Positions 10,400-22,789 of a stretch of 64,000 nucleotides of DNA are shown piece by piece. Positions within the stretch are counted from its first letter, which is position 1. Each line of letters begins with the position of its first letter. This stretch comes from Fasciolopsis buskii (taxonomy: Eukaryota; Platyhelminthes; Trematoda; Plagiorchiida; Fasciolidae): contig LUCM01007929.1 in assembly GCA_008360955.1 (NCBI GenBank), positions 17,945 through 81,944 on the forward strand, read 5' to 3'. The notes beneath the pieces were generated by a model, which was not told where the DNA came from, ran no database searches, and was given only the letters and a program-made list of their open reading frames with translations. The translations under genes and the position numbers were made by a program.

Positions 10400-12080
10400 G
10401 GTGAATGAAGACGCTACGCTTGTCGGTGGTATTTCCAACCAACACCGAATGATAAAAAACAGTGTTCCACGAAAACTGGGTGTGGATGAACTGATCATGG
10501 ATTCCAACGACTGTCTGATAGACGCTCATGAGCGCCACCTGCGGCGCCAGGCAGAGGGCAGTTTAGTTGGCCAACTTCGGCAGTAGACCTTCCAGCTCCA
10601 AGAAGATGTTGGTCCTCAATCGGAGTTACAGGTTGCCTGGGGCGTAGGTTTTCGTAAAAAGCAAGATTCTGTCGCCGTAATTTTTAGAGAAATACGGCGA
10701 AGTATTATCAAAACTGAAGGAATTACTGGGGCCTATACGAAAAAACGGTGCAGATTAGGATACTGGTATGCTTCGGTGATTGTACAGATCTGTAAGATAG
10801 ACAGTAGGTTCTCCTATGGAAATCACAATAGAAGTTGGCCTTGTTTTCTGCTGCTTATCTAGTTATCGCAGTGAGTGTACACGTAAAAGTCAAGCCGACC
10901 CGGTCATGATTATTTCGATTTCATCCCTCTTCGGCAGGTTTTGCAGCACGGGCGCCTTTCTAAGGCTCATTACTTCTGTCTCTGTTGATCCGAAAAAAGC
11001 CATTCGACTCAGTACAAAATGCAATTCTCCGTCGCTGCATTTCATTTGAAGAATATCCCAGAGAGTCCCTTTTTCCAGTAGTTGTTCGTGACTAGCCGAT
11101 TTCATGCCTATGGTGATTTTTGAGCCGAGTCACCGACGAGAATAGATGTTCGTCTAGATCGCCCTCTCTCATTGTTCTCCTTCAATTTGGTAATTGCAAT
11201 AATCGTGAGTATAGATCTATCATCATTTGGTTTGGGTTGGTTGGGTGAATTCAAGTATGCGGATAGTTTTGCTCTCGTGAATAAAGATCCAGATGTGTTA
11301 CAAGTATTTTTCGATTCCCTTAATGAGAGCAAGGTGTAAACAGTCATTCACCGCTACAGGGTTCGTAATTGCATCTGACTTTTTTTAACTTAATATTTTT
11401 TTTCACTAGGTTTCAGACTCGCGGTCACTCTCTCTCTCTTTCTAGTGGCAGCGTAGAAAAGCCCCTTGCGCTACATTCATAAACGAAACAGGTAATAAAA
11501 AGTAACACTGCTGCAGAACTCGGTTGTCCTAAAGCCTGGGGAGGTAGTGTTGGATGAAGTAGCTAAGTTTGGATAATTCAGTGGTTGCATTTCATTAGGT
11601 GGTTCTTTATCGAATAAGGTGTCGTCCCACATAGAACGTTCGACCGACTTTTATTATTCTGATGCATCTGTAACGTCAGAGTGATATTGGGTTACCGATT
11701 GCAGGTTAAATGTACTCTGCACCGATAAGATTGACCCCTCTATGCGGCTGAGAAACATGAAGATCGCAAACGGATGTCTTAAGAATGTCCATTTTTAGAA
11801 ACTGGTGTTTTTAGCGTTGCTTGCATATGGTTGCAACACTATCTTAGTGATTCAGAGTTTAGGCGTAAAGCATTGGGTTCTTGGACTTAATCGCTAAAGC
11901 TGGTTGGGTCACGTGCATGTCAGCATATTGAGTCCCTCGTTGTATGCTATGCCTCGAGACGGTTAGCAGCTGGAAGACAGATAAAGGTTTCCAGTCAGTG
12001 AAGTTTATCAACCTTCATCGCTCAATTGTTCCCAGTCGATCGGACTGGGTTGCCAGGTTGGTTTCCACGAGGTCATTCTA
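10400..12080 (+). mobile_element. RTE-type LINE, degenerate, linker through C-terminus
   Basis: Successive frames show DSNDCLIDAHERHLRRQAEG (linker), VSVDPKKAI (motif A, normally V-D-L-K-K-A-F), then FKYADSFALVNKDPDVLQVF (motif C, with the second catalytic Asp of Y-A-D-D replaced by Ser), and later a Y-L-G-S-like block and WLGHVHVSILSPSLYAMPR. Many stops. It occupies the CASD1 intron between 9,722 and 12,731. Confidence 0.68.
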
Positions 12081-12201
12081 CTCGAAAAAGGAAGAGATTA
12101 AGTGATATACTCAGATATCACAGTCAGTGGCGATAACAGTTGGCACAGCTGTTCTGAGCCAATATCTTGTTCTTTTCTCTCTGTCTCTGTCCGACTCTCT
12201 C

Positions 12202-12221
12202 ATATATATATATATATATAT
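12202..12221. repeat. (TA)n microsatellite beside a PLE tail
   Basis: Twenty bases of AT repeat directly downstream (minus strand) of the PLE-like tail at 12,240-12,400. Confidence 0.9.
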
Positions 12222-12239
12222 CATAGCAAGTTAGAAAAT

Positions 12240-12400
12240 GATGTTCTTTCTGGTAGCTCTGGTTCAGCAGGATGACATTGGTTTGTTCGCTGAGCTGACA
12301 ATTTGATTGCAAACGTTTCATCACCAATCGAGGTGAATTTGTCAGTTCTTTGATATTGTGGCGAGCGTCTGGTTTCTGTCGTCCCCCTAAATGGGTCACC
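12240..12400 (-). repeat. PLE-tail-like repeat with hammerhead-like core
   Basis: The minus strand reads CTGACAAATTCACC (from 12,345), a TCACC/GGTGA hairpin, then TGAAACGTTTGC and a tail resembling the 6.6-kb copies. It ends in (TA)n. The core has CTGACAA in place of CTGANGA, so activity is doubtful. Confidence 0.5.
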
Positions 12401-12730
12401 TAGTCTTTTAGTCGGTGGTGATTGGCTGGTCTTGGTGAACAAAGCAACAGGGCAGCATCTCTACCCTACCACTTCGCCATATATATGACTCGCGTTGTTA
12501 GCTTTGTGCGGTAACACCTCGTCTCTAGCATAAACTTGGTCTATTGTGATGAGCAGTGGGAATTATATATTCCTAAGGACTTCAGTTTCGAACGTAGTGA
12601 GTCGCTTTTTAGACTACTGGAATCTCTGGATTCTTAACTATCTGCTTCTCTGTGCACTCTTCACGTCGCAGCATATTAGAATTTTCAGTGTTTTTTCTCT
12701 ATAGCAATCCGTACCTTTTCTTTTCTATAG

Positions 12731-12813
12731 CGGACGACTCCCCTGTTGGTCGTTGCGTTGATCCACCTCCGTTATCCGACGGATTTCATGTATCAGATGA
12801 GGCTATGGCAAGG
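12731..12813 (+). CDS. CASD1: CASD1-like exon with the catalytic Asp-x-x-His motif
   Basis: A strong acceptor (TTTTCTATAG) ends at 12,730. The exon contains LSDGFHVSDEAMAR and ends in phase 0 before GTGCGT. DGFH (12,778-12,789) corresponds to D-G-L-H of the family, which provides the catalytic Asp and His of the SGNH fold in human CASD1. The spacing from this motif to the Y-C-N motif in the next exon is 23 residues, the same as I recall for the human protein, which supports the splice. The proline-rich DPPP stretch just before the motif looks lineage-specific. Confidence 0.87.
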
Positions 12814-12819
12814 GTGCGT

Positions 12820-14257
12820 TTGATAGTTCCCGAACTTTTTAAACCTGTGCTTTCGCATACTATTTTTTCACAAATCGCAACCTCTATTTTGTGACTTTTG
12901 TCTGATGGCGACAAACCAAAATAATGACCTTTAAGTCTGATGGAATGAACCACCTATCTTCGGATCTATTTCAGGTCCCTTCCTGTTAAATCTAGCGAGG
13001 AAACTAGCTGGCCCTACGATGATTGCCCTTTTTCATTAGTCAAAAGAAAGCCTTGGATATCAGCTTGACGTAGTAGCCGCTTATGGTCGGACAGTCTGCT
13101 CACTAACTTCTTATGTCACGGGTGATTGACTTCTTCGTTCAGCTTTGTCGCTCGGCTTATCCATCATCCAGTCCGATATCGCACCAATTATGTTGACACT
13201 TTTTATCTGAGAGCTGAATGTATTGATTCAATACTCACCCTCCTTACTCTTTAAGTTTGATGTGCCAAATCATCTAGACAGCACCGTGTTCAGTGTAAAC
13301 TGAATCGGCAATGAGCTAGTGCAACAAGACCTCTATTTTGTCTTTTCACATAAAAGTATATCTTTGGGTAAAAATAGTCACCATTGCAGTAAAATTCGAA
13401 TCCATTAACGAGGAACCAGTTTGCTAATATTGAATACAAATAGCAGCTGTTGGTGTGTAGTCAAACAGATAAAAGTTTTCACGGTTTGACGGCGACTAAA
13501 ACGTAATGTTTCAAAATCTTGACAAAGTGACCTAATATTCCTGGCTGAGCGCCATTGCGCAGAGCAAAAATTACAAAACCAGCTTTATAAGCCTTGAAGA
13601 TGGTTTTCGATGGCCCGAACGTTCTCATTCTCAAAGGGGCAGGCGGATTTCCTACTCGCGTCATGTTTCGCTACCCCGATCATTGTGAACAATCGCTTCA
13701 TCTTGGAATTCTGTGGTTACATTTTCCTCTTGCCTACTTTCCTTAAATTCGTTGAAAGTTTTCTTTGTAGTATCTTCGTAGGCCGAGCTCGAATATTTCG
13801 TTTGACTTTCCATCTCTTTTAGCACTGTCACAGGGCCGCTCCTTTACTTGTCAGAATCAATCGACAGGATGAGTAAAGTTCATCTGGCTTCATCGCCGAG
13901 ACAGCAGCGCAACATAGCTGCTGAGTATTCTTCTGTCTCGAAACATAACTTCATAAACGCCGAAAACTATAGAAGCTTCTGATTCCGGTATTTCAATGTG
14001 CCGCAACTCGATCCGGATATCTCATATTCAACGGTTCGGAAGGTTCAATCAGAATTTCTGATACGGTGTTTTGTAACAGAGAGAAACGGATGAAGGTATC
14101 TGCTCCACTTCGGCCGTAAATCCTCAATCGGTTCTATCTCGCGAGCGTTATCTCTAGTTCTCGCTAACTCTAGTGAGAAAAAACAAGTCACCCTCATAGC
14201 GGATTGTGGCAAATCAATCTTACGGGTGCTATAAACAGAATCTGCGTGCGTACACTG
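12820..14257. other. Intron sequence without recognised feature
   Basis: Part of the CASD1 intron 12,814-25,581. A short stretch around 12,950-13,150 may be degraded LINE, but no motif is clear. Confidence 0.5.
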
Positions 14258-14294
14258 ATATATATATATATTATATATATATATATATATATAT
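14258..14294. repeat. (TA)n microsatellite at the 5' side of the PLE
   Basis: Thirty-seven bases of near-perfect TA repeat. The PLE reading frame runs open through it, so the element boundary is inside or next to the repeat. Confidence 0.9.
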
Positions 14295-15815
14295 TCCAAG
14301 CGTTCCGCTGCTGTCCGTGAGCAACTGTTCTTCCTACATCACTGCCTCAGAAATAACACTTTTCCAAAAAGTATCAAGTGTAACCCGCCCGTGAACTCGG
14401 AACGTGCCCGTAGGATTGCACATTCATACTGCAAACAGATACATCGTGAGCTGATCAACGACGCGCATCGCAGGAAAGCCGTATACGAAAGCCATCAAAA
14501 TCGATTCGAACGGGATGCCTCAAACATATTAGATGCCAGATGGATTAGAAGAATAAAAGCGGTCATTGAAATCACATCGAACACAAACCGCTCAAAGGTG
14601 AGGGACAGACTCACCAAGAAATACGCCGCGCTCAATCAAACGAAACCTCAATATGCCGAACCAATCTACAATTACTCGGGCCACCAGCTACTACCAAGCG
14701 AAAAGTCCGTGCTACTGAAAGGATTAACATTCAATCATGCCAACGCCAAGCATCCCACGTTCATTGCTTCCATTGAATCAGCAATACGGAAGCACGCACT
14801 AAAGGAAGAGACGCGCCAGGACATACGGGCAAAAATCTGTCAACAACTCGCGCACCCTAGGCGAAAATATCACCTACCTGATAACGAAATCAAAGCTGTA
14901 AAAGCACTCCAGAAAAATCGAGAAATAGTCATACTTCCCGCAGACAAAGGTAATGCAATAGCAGTGCTCGACAATGCTGAATACCGAGCGAAGATGAAAA
15001 TATTACTGGATGATAACAAGATCTACCAACCAGTGAAAGGAAATCCAGTCAAAGAACTTCGAGCCAAAACCAACAAAAAACTGCACTCTTTGAGAAAAAG
15101 CAAGAAAATCAGCGATGAACAGTACAACCAAATAAAGCCTACAGAGGGACCCGTCCCCAGGATATATGGACTTCCTAAAGTCCATAAACCGGGGGTGCCG
15201 CTTAGACCCATTGTCGCAACGACAACAGCACCAAACTATCAGCTAGCGAAGTACCTTTTCCGTCTCCTACGCCCATGCCTACCACAGGACCAAAACGACA
15301 CGAAGAGCTCTGCCACATTCCTGGAACAAATCAAAGACCTCAAGTTAGAAGCAAACGAAGCTATGGTCTCATTCGACGTCACATCACTGTTCACAAATAT
15401 TCCAAGGCAAATGGCACTGGACAGCATGCGCCAGCTTATGGAGAAGGACTCCAACTTATCAGATAGAACAGCAATGTCCAAGGACGATATAATGCATTTG
15501 ATAGAATTGTGCATGGAAACATACCTACAGTTCAATGAGACGGTATATAAACAAATAAGAGGAACGCCCATGGGATCACCACTATCAGGCTTGTTAGCAG
15601 ATGCAACCATGAAACAATTCGAGACAAAGGCATTCGAAACAAACCGCCCACGCTTATGGATCCGATATGTTGATGATACATTTGTTGTGTTAGAAAAAAC
15701 AGAAACGGACCAATTTCATCAACACCTAAACGCGATAGTGCCCAGCATCAAATTCACCAAGGAGGAGGAAAAAGACTCGGCTCTACCGTTTCTCGACGTA
15801 CTAATTATGAGGCAA

Positions 15816-16242
15816 NNNNNNNNNNNNNNNNNNNNNNNNNNNNNNNNNNNNNNNNNNNNNNNNNNNNNNNNNNNNNNNNNNNNNNNNNNNNNNNNNNNNN
15901 NNNNNNNNNNNNNNNNNNNNNNNNNNNNNNNNNNNNNNNNNNNNNNNNNNNNNNNNNNNNNNNNNNNNNNNNNNNNNNNNNNNNNNNNNNNNNNNNNNNN
16001 NNNNNNNNNNNNNNNNNNNNNNNNNNNNNNNNNNNNNNNNNNNNNNNNNNNNNNNNNNNNNNNNNNNNNNNNNNNNNNNNNNNNNNNNNNNNNNNNNNNN
16101 NNNNNNNNNNNNNNNNNNNNNNNNNNNNNNNNNNNNNNNNNNNNNNNNNNNNNNNNNNNNNNNNNNNNNNNNNNNNNNNNNNNNNNNNNNNNNNNNNNNN
16201 NNNNNNNNNNNNNNNNNNNNNNNNNNNNNNNNNNNNNNNNNN
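15816..16242. other. Assembly gap (N run)
   Basis: About 427 undetermined bases inside the PLE. Open frames drawn across it on either strand are not meaningful. Confidence 0.99.
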
Positions 16243-16552
16243 ATTACGCACACGCTTGCACGAACATAGCTTAGCCCTACGACGCGCTGACCCACACTCG
16301 CAGATATGGAACCACTGTGCACAAACAGGCCATGAGGTCAACATCAACAACGCCAAGGTAGTCAGCCGGGCAAACAGAAAGGGGGAGCGACTGATTCTTG
16401 AAGCCCTCCACTCGAATAACTCGTTCAATCGGCATGTGGAGATTGACAAACATTACGTCATCTTAACAAGACCCGGATGCAGAATAGAGAGACAAACAGA
16501 CGGGCAGTGCAGAAAACCGAACGGAACTAGCGATCCCATTCAATCACTCATT

Positions 16553-16613
16553 CACGTTTGACAACGAGTCCTAGTTTGGATCGAAACGTCACGATAAACG
16601 TATTAACTCAGTG
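16553..16613 (+). ncRNA. Hammerhead-like ribozyme motif at the PLE 3' end (candidate)
   Basis: Starting just before the PLE stop codon, the sequence can fold as CAC (16,553-16,555) with GTG (16,611-16,613), a core TTGACAA (16,558-16,564), a GA(G)TCC/GGATC hairpin, GAA, and an ACGT/ACGT stem III (16,586-16,589 with 16,598-16,601) followed by A, giving a GUA cleavage triplet. U3 and A8 replace the usual C3-G8 but could pair. Stem I is weak. The placement at a PLE end is what is known for PLE hammerheads. Confidence 0.4.
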
Positions 16614-16631
16614 TACGCCTTCTCAACTCTA

Positions 16632-16632
16632 A

Positions 16633-16665
<33 letters not shown>
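16632..16665. repeat. (TA)n microsatellite at the 3' side of the PLE
   Basis: Two TA runs separated by a single CA step. Confidence 0.9.
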
Positions 16666-17549
16666 ACATGATGTAAAAATAAATTCGAAAAAACGGGTTA
16701 AAGACTCATCGGTTAGTGGGTTCTGGAGTTCAGCGACGTAGCCTTTCAGCAGAGTTGGTGGCACAGTCACACAACGTCACCATCGGCTGAGCGTCTGATG
16801 CACATCGGTAGATAATATGCTGGGATTCTGTTATCAAATAGCAAGTTGTTCGACTTTTTCAGTCGTAGCCGTAAAGTTTCGCCAGAATTCGTTTTGTCCG
16901 CCCACTTGCATGCATTGCGTCTTTTTGGTCTGCTGTGCTCGTTTTATTAGAAATTTGGCTTCTTAGGCTTTAGATCGCCTAAGAGGTTTTGTGATCCACT
17001 GGTTTCTGTGTTTTGCATTGACATCGCTACCACTTATGCCATCATCACAATTTTTATCCGATGAATAGGTCCAAACTGTTTCACGACACCAGTTCGGCGG
17101 GTCTGATTGTAATTTCGTTTCTTTGCAACTGCGTACTTTCCAAACACAGCGCTGCCCGTGGAAATAATAATTAACCGACACTTCGGTTATCACGGCCAAC
17201 CATTCTCGGGATATTTTTCGAGGGAATAGTTCGGCTGCTTTACAAGGCTGTGTTCCGTAAAATCAACAAGTCGCTGATTAGCAATATCGGCCCACTGTTT
17301 TCAGACCTACCTCATATTCCGTCCCACTAGATTTAGCTAGAGCGCTAGCTGGCTTCGTGATGGTAATCTGTAATTGGTGAGAAAGGAAATGTAAATATCC
17401 ATCTTCCATAGTCGATACCCATTAGTTCAGTAGTCTGTTATTTAATCTGATCCATCACCTGTGGTTGATTTTATCATTTCGCTTTGCCGCTCGACTCATC
17501 CGTTGGTGCAGTTAGTTCGGTATCAGGGTACTTTTATTTCCTTTCGAGC

Positions 17550-18614
17550 TGAGCACTAAATTTGCCAATCTGCACTACACAGACGACGTCGTGTGCCTGT
17601 TCGAGTCTGCGGACCATGCACAACGGGCACTAGATAGACTGTCAAGATCGGTTGCTCGATTTGGCATGCTTTGCACCTTCAAAGTGCAAAGTACTGTTAC
17701 ACGACTGGACGACAGCAGCGCCGAACTTGATACTGGATGGAGAGGAGCTGACGATTGTGGAACGTTTCACCTACCTTGGTAGCTGCGTGTCCAACGATGG
17801 TAGCTCGGGATTGGAGGTAAGTATGCGTATATCCAAGGCTCGGGCAGCTTACGCTGGACTGAACCACTTGTGGCGTCGGCTTGATATTTCACTGAAGTTG
17901 AAAGGTCGTGTGTACTGTGCCGCAGTGCGTTCATTTCTGTTGTACGGTTGCGAGACGTGGAGTATGCGTGTGGGCGATGTTCGTCGGTTGGACGTTTTCG
18001 ACAACCGATGTTTGTGTAGTATGGCTAGGATTGGATGGAGTGACCGGGTGAGTAATATTGAGGTTAGGAATCTGATATTGGGTGCTACTTCTGAGAATAG
18101 CTTGTTTCAGCGTATGAATCTTAGTAGACTACGCTGGTTGGGTCACGTGTTGCCTATGACGAACACTCGTCTACCATACCGTGCCTTATTTTGGGTTCCT
18201 CCTAAGGAATGGAAAAAGCCTTGTGGAGGCCAACAGATGACGTAGCAACGTGGGATGAGAAAATGTACAGCGAAGTTAGGTGAAGTAGGTGTCTCACGCC
18301 TTCGTGGTTGGGGTCCGAAAGACTCGTCCACTTGCTGGCTGGAGACACTGAAGGATATGGCAGTGAACCGTGAACATTGGAGATCGTGCTGTCACTTTCT
18401 ATCGAATCAGAATGATTGACACACGTTCGTTTATACAGTTAGACTGTGTTTCGTGTGTTGGCTGCAGCGGCATCTTATCTTTTCCCCTGTGTAGGTCCAC
18501 TCCCTGTTCCCCTTGGATATTCGCTGTTTTCATATAAACATGTAAATCTGGGGCAAGGCGGCGGTCAGTGAGGCTTGCCTTGCTGTTTAACGCTGAACGG
18601 TGATGATGATGATG
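17550..18614 (+). mobile_element. RTE-type LINE, 3' half (best-preserved copy)
   Basis: Begins near LHYTDDVVCLFESADHAQRA (motif C as Y-T-D-D), continues through a frameshift at about 17,700 into a 197-codon frame with ERFTYLGSCVSNDGSSGLEV, FLLYGCETWSMRVGDVRRLD, FDNRCLCSMARIGWSDRVSN and LRWLGHVLPM. A stop replaces a Trp codon at about 18,243, then WGPKDSSTCWLETLKDMAVN follows. It ends with a 3' tail GTTTAACGCTGAACGG plus (TGA)n at 18,601-18,614. This tail recurs in four other copies. Confidence 0.85.
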
Positions 18615-18619
18615 CAAAT

Positions 18620-20710
18620 CTGCTATCCAACAAACACTAAGTATTGAAGACAATTTGCTAGCCTTTTGAAGAATTTCTTTTTGAATTAATCATCTTTTCT
18701 TATTTTGTAATTCGAACCTTTGACGTGATCGTTTCCCAACCCTTTTTGTTTTTGAACCAGTCTTTATGGCCTTGTGGTTGGTGGTTCGTTGTAAACAAAA
18801 TACGAAATGTAAAACCCCATAGATCTCTCTAGGAAGGCGAGCGTCTATCATTTCTACGTCTCCCAACGTTGTCAGCTATCTGCATGATCTCGATATTTAA
18901 ACGATAATATTATGACTGGTACTGTCATTGGCCTAGAGTAACCCGAGTTGTCTCCCCTGTCCCGTGGTTGTCTTGTTGAACCAGCCTTCGATTTCAGATA
19001 ATTGTGCTTTCTGCGTGCTCCATTGAATTCACATTTCTCGTACTTCGTTTATTCGGGACCCGGTTAGAGTTGTCCGTTCCGTCAAGTGTCATATAGAGCT
19101 CTCTTTGAGTTTGTTCTTCTACCGTGCTTGCAACGAAACTAACCTACTCCAGACCACCTTCTTAGTTGCCAGAACTGACCATTCTTCCCGTTTGTAATGA
19201 TTCACAGATGAGGTTTGGATACCACTGACCACGTACGAAACAAACATGGTTCTGAGTTCTCCTCGTTTTACCTGATTAATTTGGATCTGTATCTCCAACA
19301 ACCATTTGTCCTCACACCTATTACCGCCCGTCCCTCCAAACTTTTACTTTTGGAAATTCTCACTGTTTCTCACCATGGTTTTGCTTTATTGGTTCATTTT
19401 AACGGTTCTGTTAGAAATATTACCGCTCAATATTACGCTCAGCTGTCTTGTCATCTGAGCACCACTAACTAAACTCAATGTACATAAGCCAATAGCAATT
19501 CTAAACGTTTATCACATTCGTGCCTGTTTTCACTCATTGCCTCCTTCTAACCTAATCTCACAGCACCATCATCCCTTTTGACAGATATCGTTCATCCTTC
19601 AAACTTGCAGGGATTAATTGTCTTATTGTTGTCCAATTTATGACTGTATCACTCGTTGCCTTTAAGCATTTAGTCTCTCTGGCTGCCCTTACTCATCCGT
19701 GAAGAGGTCAACCATATGCTAGAATATCCTACAGTTAGTTGTGGTTTGTTTTTCCTTCGCTGGAAAATGTCCAGTAGATATCAAAAAGACTCCTGAGACA
19801 AAATATCCTTCCCAATTTTCCACTTTCATGTATATGAATCACTGAAATTCACATGATGGTGTTCAGCTAGGGGAGAGAGGGCTCGAGGAGGAGTGTTCAT
19901 TATTGGAGCGTATACATCGACTTGATTGTCGGTGTGATCGTTTTGTTCCGCTAGCAGATACGCCGTTTCTCAGTCATTTGGTCACGTCGACTTTTCACCA
20001 TACCAGCTTCGTGTTATAGTTGTTCTTGCCCTCAAAAGTCAGAATAATGGCTTTATATGACCACTGCTTCAGCCGAACATAAAGCGACGCCTTTCTTTTG
20101 ATTCTGGAGGTTTATAGGAGCTCAGTAGATAAATGTGAACAGTCTACTGGTATTCACTAAATGCCTCGCACTAATAGCATGTTCTACAATTGAGCTGCAA
20201 AATGTTTTCGTCTCTCATCCTCAGCCAAGCAGATTGGTTAGTCGTTTGCCGAGTAGTTCGGTCGATGTAACGGGGTGCACAGAAACAAGCGGATCCGTAA
20301 ATTTGCATGAAAGTGACTGCTATTGTCAGGTGGTATTTAATTCATCAAAAGACACAAGTAATGAGATGCACACATTTCTTGTACTTCTTTTGATCGCGAG
20401 CGTAAAACACGATAACTGGTAGACGGTAAATTGTGGAAAATGCAATAGATTAAGCTCGATGGAAGATCTTAACGCGCAAATATCAATGATCTGGGGTGAT
20501 AGGCCGAAGGAGGTCCTGTGAGTAATGTCAAAGTAAATAAACTCCGGATCAACCGTTTCTGTGCGCAAGGCACTGGCTGATGCATGCTGATAAACACAGT
20601 CTCAATGAATACCAGTAGTGTGGAGTTTGTGTTGTTTTGAAAAGCTAAGCTCGGTCAGTTTTGTGACCTTAGGCCATCAGGTGCTTCGTGATCGAGAGTT
20701 GGGGGATTTT
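18620..20710. other. Intron sequence without recognised feature
   Basis: CT-rich intronic DNA with short ORFs; nothing assignable. Confidence 0.5.
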
Positions 20711-20716
20711 GCGCTT

Positions 20717-21229
20717 CTATGTGAAGTCACAGAGGGTCACATCATCAATTCTAGTTGTCCCCAGCAACGATCCGTTGTGTTTATTTGCCTCACCACAACT
20801 GGAAATGAACTGATAGACAATCTCTGAGACATTAGGATAAGCGAGACAGTTTGAGTGATTCTGAAAGCTTGACTTCTTGGTTGGTCGTAGTAGACACAAT
20901 GTTGCTGTTGAGTATGCGTTTGACGACTGACTTAAGATTTCTAATTTGGTTAATTCAGTAGTCACCTCTAAGTGATAAGGCAGTGAAGACTTGCTTCCTT
21001 TCGATCGAAATTGGTCTTTCGCATTGTGATCCTGTTTCCGTTGTTGTCCGATGTAATCTTCGGGATAACCTTTGGCTAACGACGGTCGTTCTGTGAGCTG
21101 TTCCTTGTTTTGTACTTGACCGTTGGTACAGATTTCCTGCATTGTTGAAGAAATTGGGAACCAGTCGCGACCTTTACGGAAGTAGCGCTTACATCGGTTG
21201 GCTTTACAGCCAATGTTACGATGCAACAT
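20717..21229 (-). other. Unassigned 170-codon open frame
   Basis: One of the longest open frames outside recognised elements. The product is polar, with KANRCKRYFRKGRDWFPISS near the N-terminus and a Gln/Lys-rich centre. I recognise no family. It is antisense inside the large CASD1 intron and directly upstream of an RTE copy; it may be a retroelement remnant or chance. Confidence 0.2.
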
Positions 21230-21424
21230 TCCATCCAGACGTCTGGTTAGTAAAATATCAACAAAGATAGGTTATTTTCTCCTTCCCCCACTTAAAAGGC
21301 GCTTTCGTATCGGTCGACCGAACTTCGCTTTTTGGTGCTCTTCACCGGAGTGGTCTTCCTGGAAAGTTCGTCAATCTACAGTGACCGTTGTGCTCGCATG
21401 AATGCCATCGCGTAATGGCTTACG

Positions 21425-22515
21425 GTGAACCAGCAAGTTCAAAGATGTCCCATCTCTCCATTCTTGTTTAATTTTGTCATGGATGAGGTAATGGAAAATG
21501 CTTCCGGAGGTTTTCTGGATGTAGGCGTCGAACTGGTGAATGGAAGGGAGGTGCGACCTAGACTATTCAAACGACCGCATGTACTTATTCAAATCTGTAG
21601 AACTTGCGCAGCGTACACTAAACAGATTCGCGAGAGCTTTAGCTCGGTTCGGCATGTGCTTTGTCTCTTCAAAACATAAAATGCTGTTGCAAGATGGGAA
21701 ATCAGTGGTCCCGACGTTGATGCTCATTGTGGGGAACTAACCATTGTAGGCCGTCTCACTTCGGCAACTGCTTCACTAAGGACGGTAGCATGGTATTGCA
21801 AAAAGCACTCGTATAACCAGGGCTCGAGCGGCATATGCTGATCTGAAGCACCTTTAGGGTCGGTCGATATTTCGCTGAAGTGTAAAGGTCGCATGTACTG
21901 TGTCGCAGTGCGCTCGGTTCCGTTGTGTGCCTAGAGATTTTCGATTATCGACGTTAGCGCAGTATTGGTCGGATTGGATAGATTGACGGCTTGACTTATG
22001 TGCGAGTGAGGGATCTAGTATTAGGTGCGACTTCAGCGAATATTCTATTGGAGCTCATCGAGCTTAGTAGACTTTGTTGATTGGGTCACGTTTGCATATA
22101 GCGAACCATCATCTATCATATCGTGCCCTGTTTTCCTTTTCTCCTACGGTGTGGAAGAAACCACGTGGAAGTGGACAGATGACGTTTCATCTTGGGTTGA
22201 GAAAATTTACAGCGAACTTCGGTTAAGTAGGTGTCTCAGGTCCTCATGTTCAGTGTCCGGATGATTCGTCAATCAACTGGCTGGAGACTGAAGGATATGG
22301 CAGTTTACCGTGAACAGTGACGATCGTGTTGTCTGACCGAAATGATTAAAAAAGTGCGCTGGTACAGCCAGACTATCGGCTACTACGGTATTCTCCTCTT
22401 TTCCCGCCCGTCCCACTTTTCATGTTTATTCTTTTCATAGCAACATGTAACTGGGATGAAGACAGTGGTGAGGCTTGTCCTATTGTTTAACGCCGAACTG
22501 TGATAGTCATCATGG
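21425..22515 (+). mobile_element. RTE-type LINE, 3' part, degenerate
   Basis: Contains RCPISPFLFNFVMDEVMENA (palm block B, normally G-C-P-I-S-P-F-L-F-N-F), then fragments like LDYSNDRMYLFKSVELAQRT and KMLLQDGKS. Later L-G-H-V and W-K-K-P blocks are broken by frameshifts. It ends in the family tail near 22,487-22,515 (GTTTAACGCCGAACTG). Confidence 0.8.
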
Positions 22516-22789
22516 TCTTGATCTGTTCCGAAAGCAAGAGCTGCCATCCGTTTAGCCCAATCCGAACGTACTTACCGTTCATTTTTGGATTTCGCTGAAG
22601 GGAGCCCGTTCGTAGGCGTTATACCAGTGAGTTTTCTATCGCATGGAAACCGCAGAATAAATCCTGCGACCGAACGACATACTGTAACAGAATTGTGAGA
22701 GTGTTGACGTAAGAACCAACGTGTCGATCATGCTCCTTTAGAGAAGGAGATTGCAAATAAGTTAGAAAAACTACAAATAGGATGTTCCA

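Larger units (their letters stand above)
14298..16620 (+). mobile_element. Penelope-like element (reverse transcriptase plus GIY-YIG-type C-terminus)
   Basis: The frame is open from at least 14,298 to the gap. Reverse-transcriptase landmarks in order are IVILPADKGNAIAVLD, YGLPKVHKPGVPLRPIV (15,170-15,220), SFDVTSLFTNIP, GTPMGSPLSGLLAD and RYVDDTFVV (catalytic Y-V-D-D, about 15,664). The N run (15,816-16,242) removes the connection and most of the endonuclease domain. After it, 16,256-16,561 gives the end of the C-terminal region (ADPHSQIWNHCAQTGHEVNI...) and a stop. No start codon is evident: the GTG at 14,391 is internal to the frame. Codon use is even and the copy looks young. It is flanked on both sides by (TA)n. 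Confidence 0.92.

Noticed and set aside
14391..14393. GTG as the PLE start codon
   Set aside because: The frame continues open upstream with PLE-like text (from 14,298), and GTG starts are not expected in a eukaryote.
15801..16449. Minus-strand open frames of 173 and 214 codons
   Set aside because: They are mostly run through the N gap and lie antisense to the PLE; no residues outside the gap resemble a protein family.
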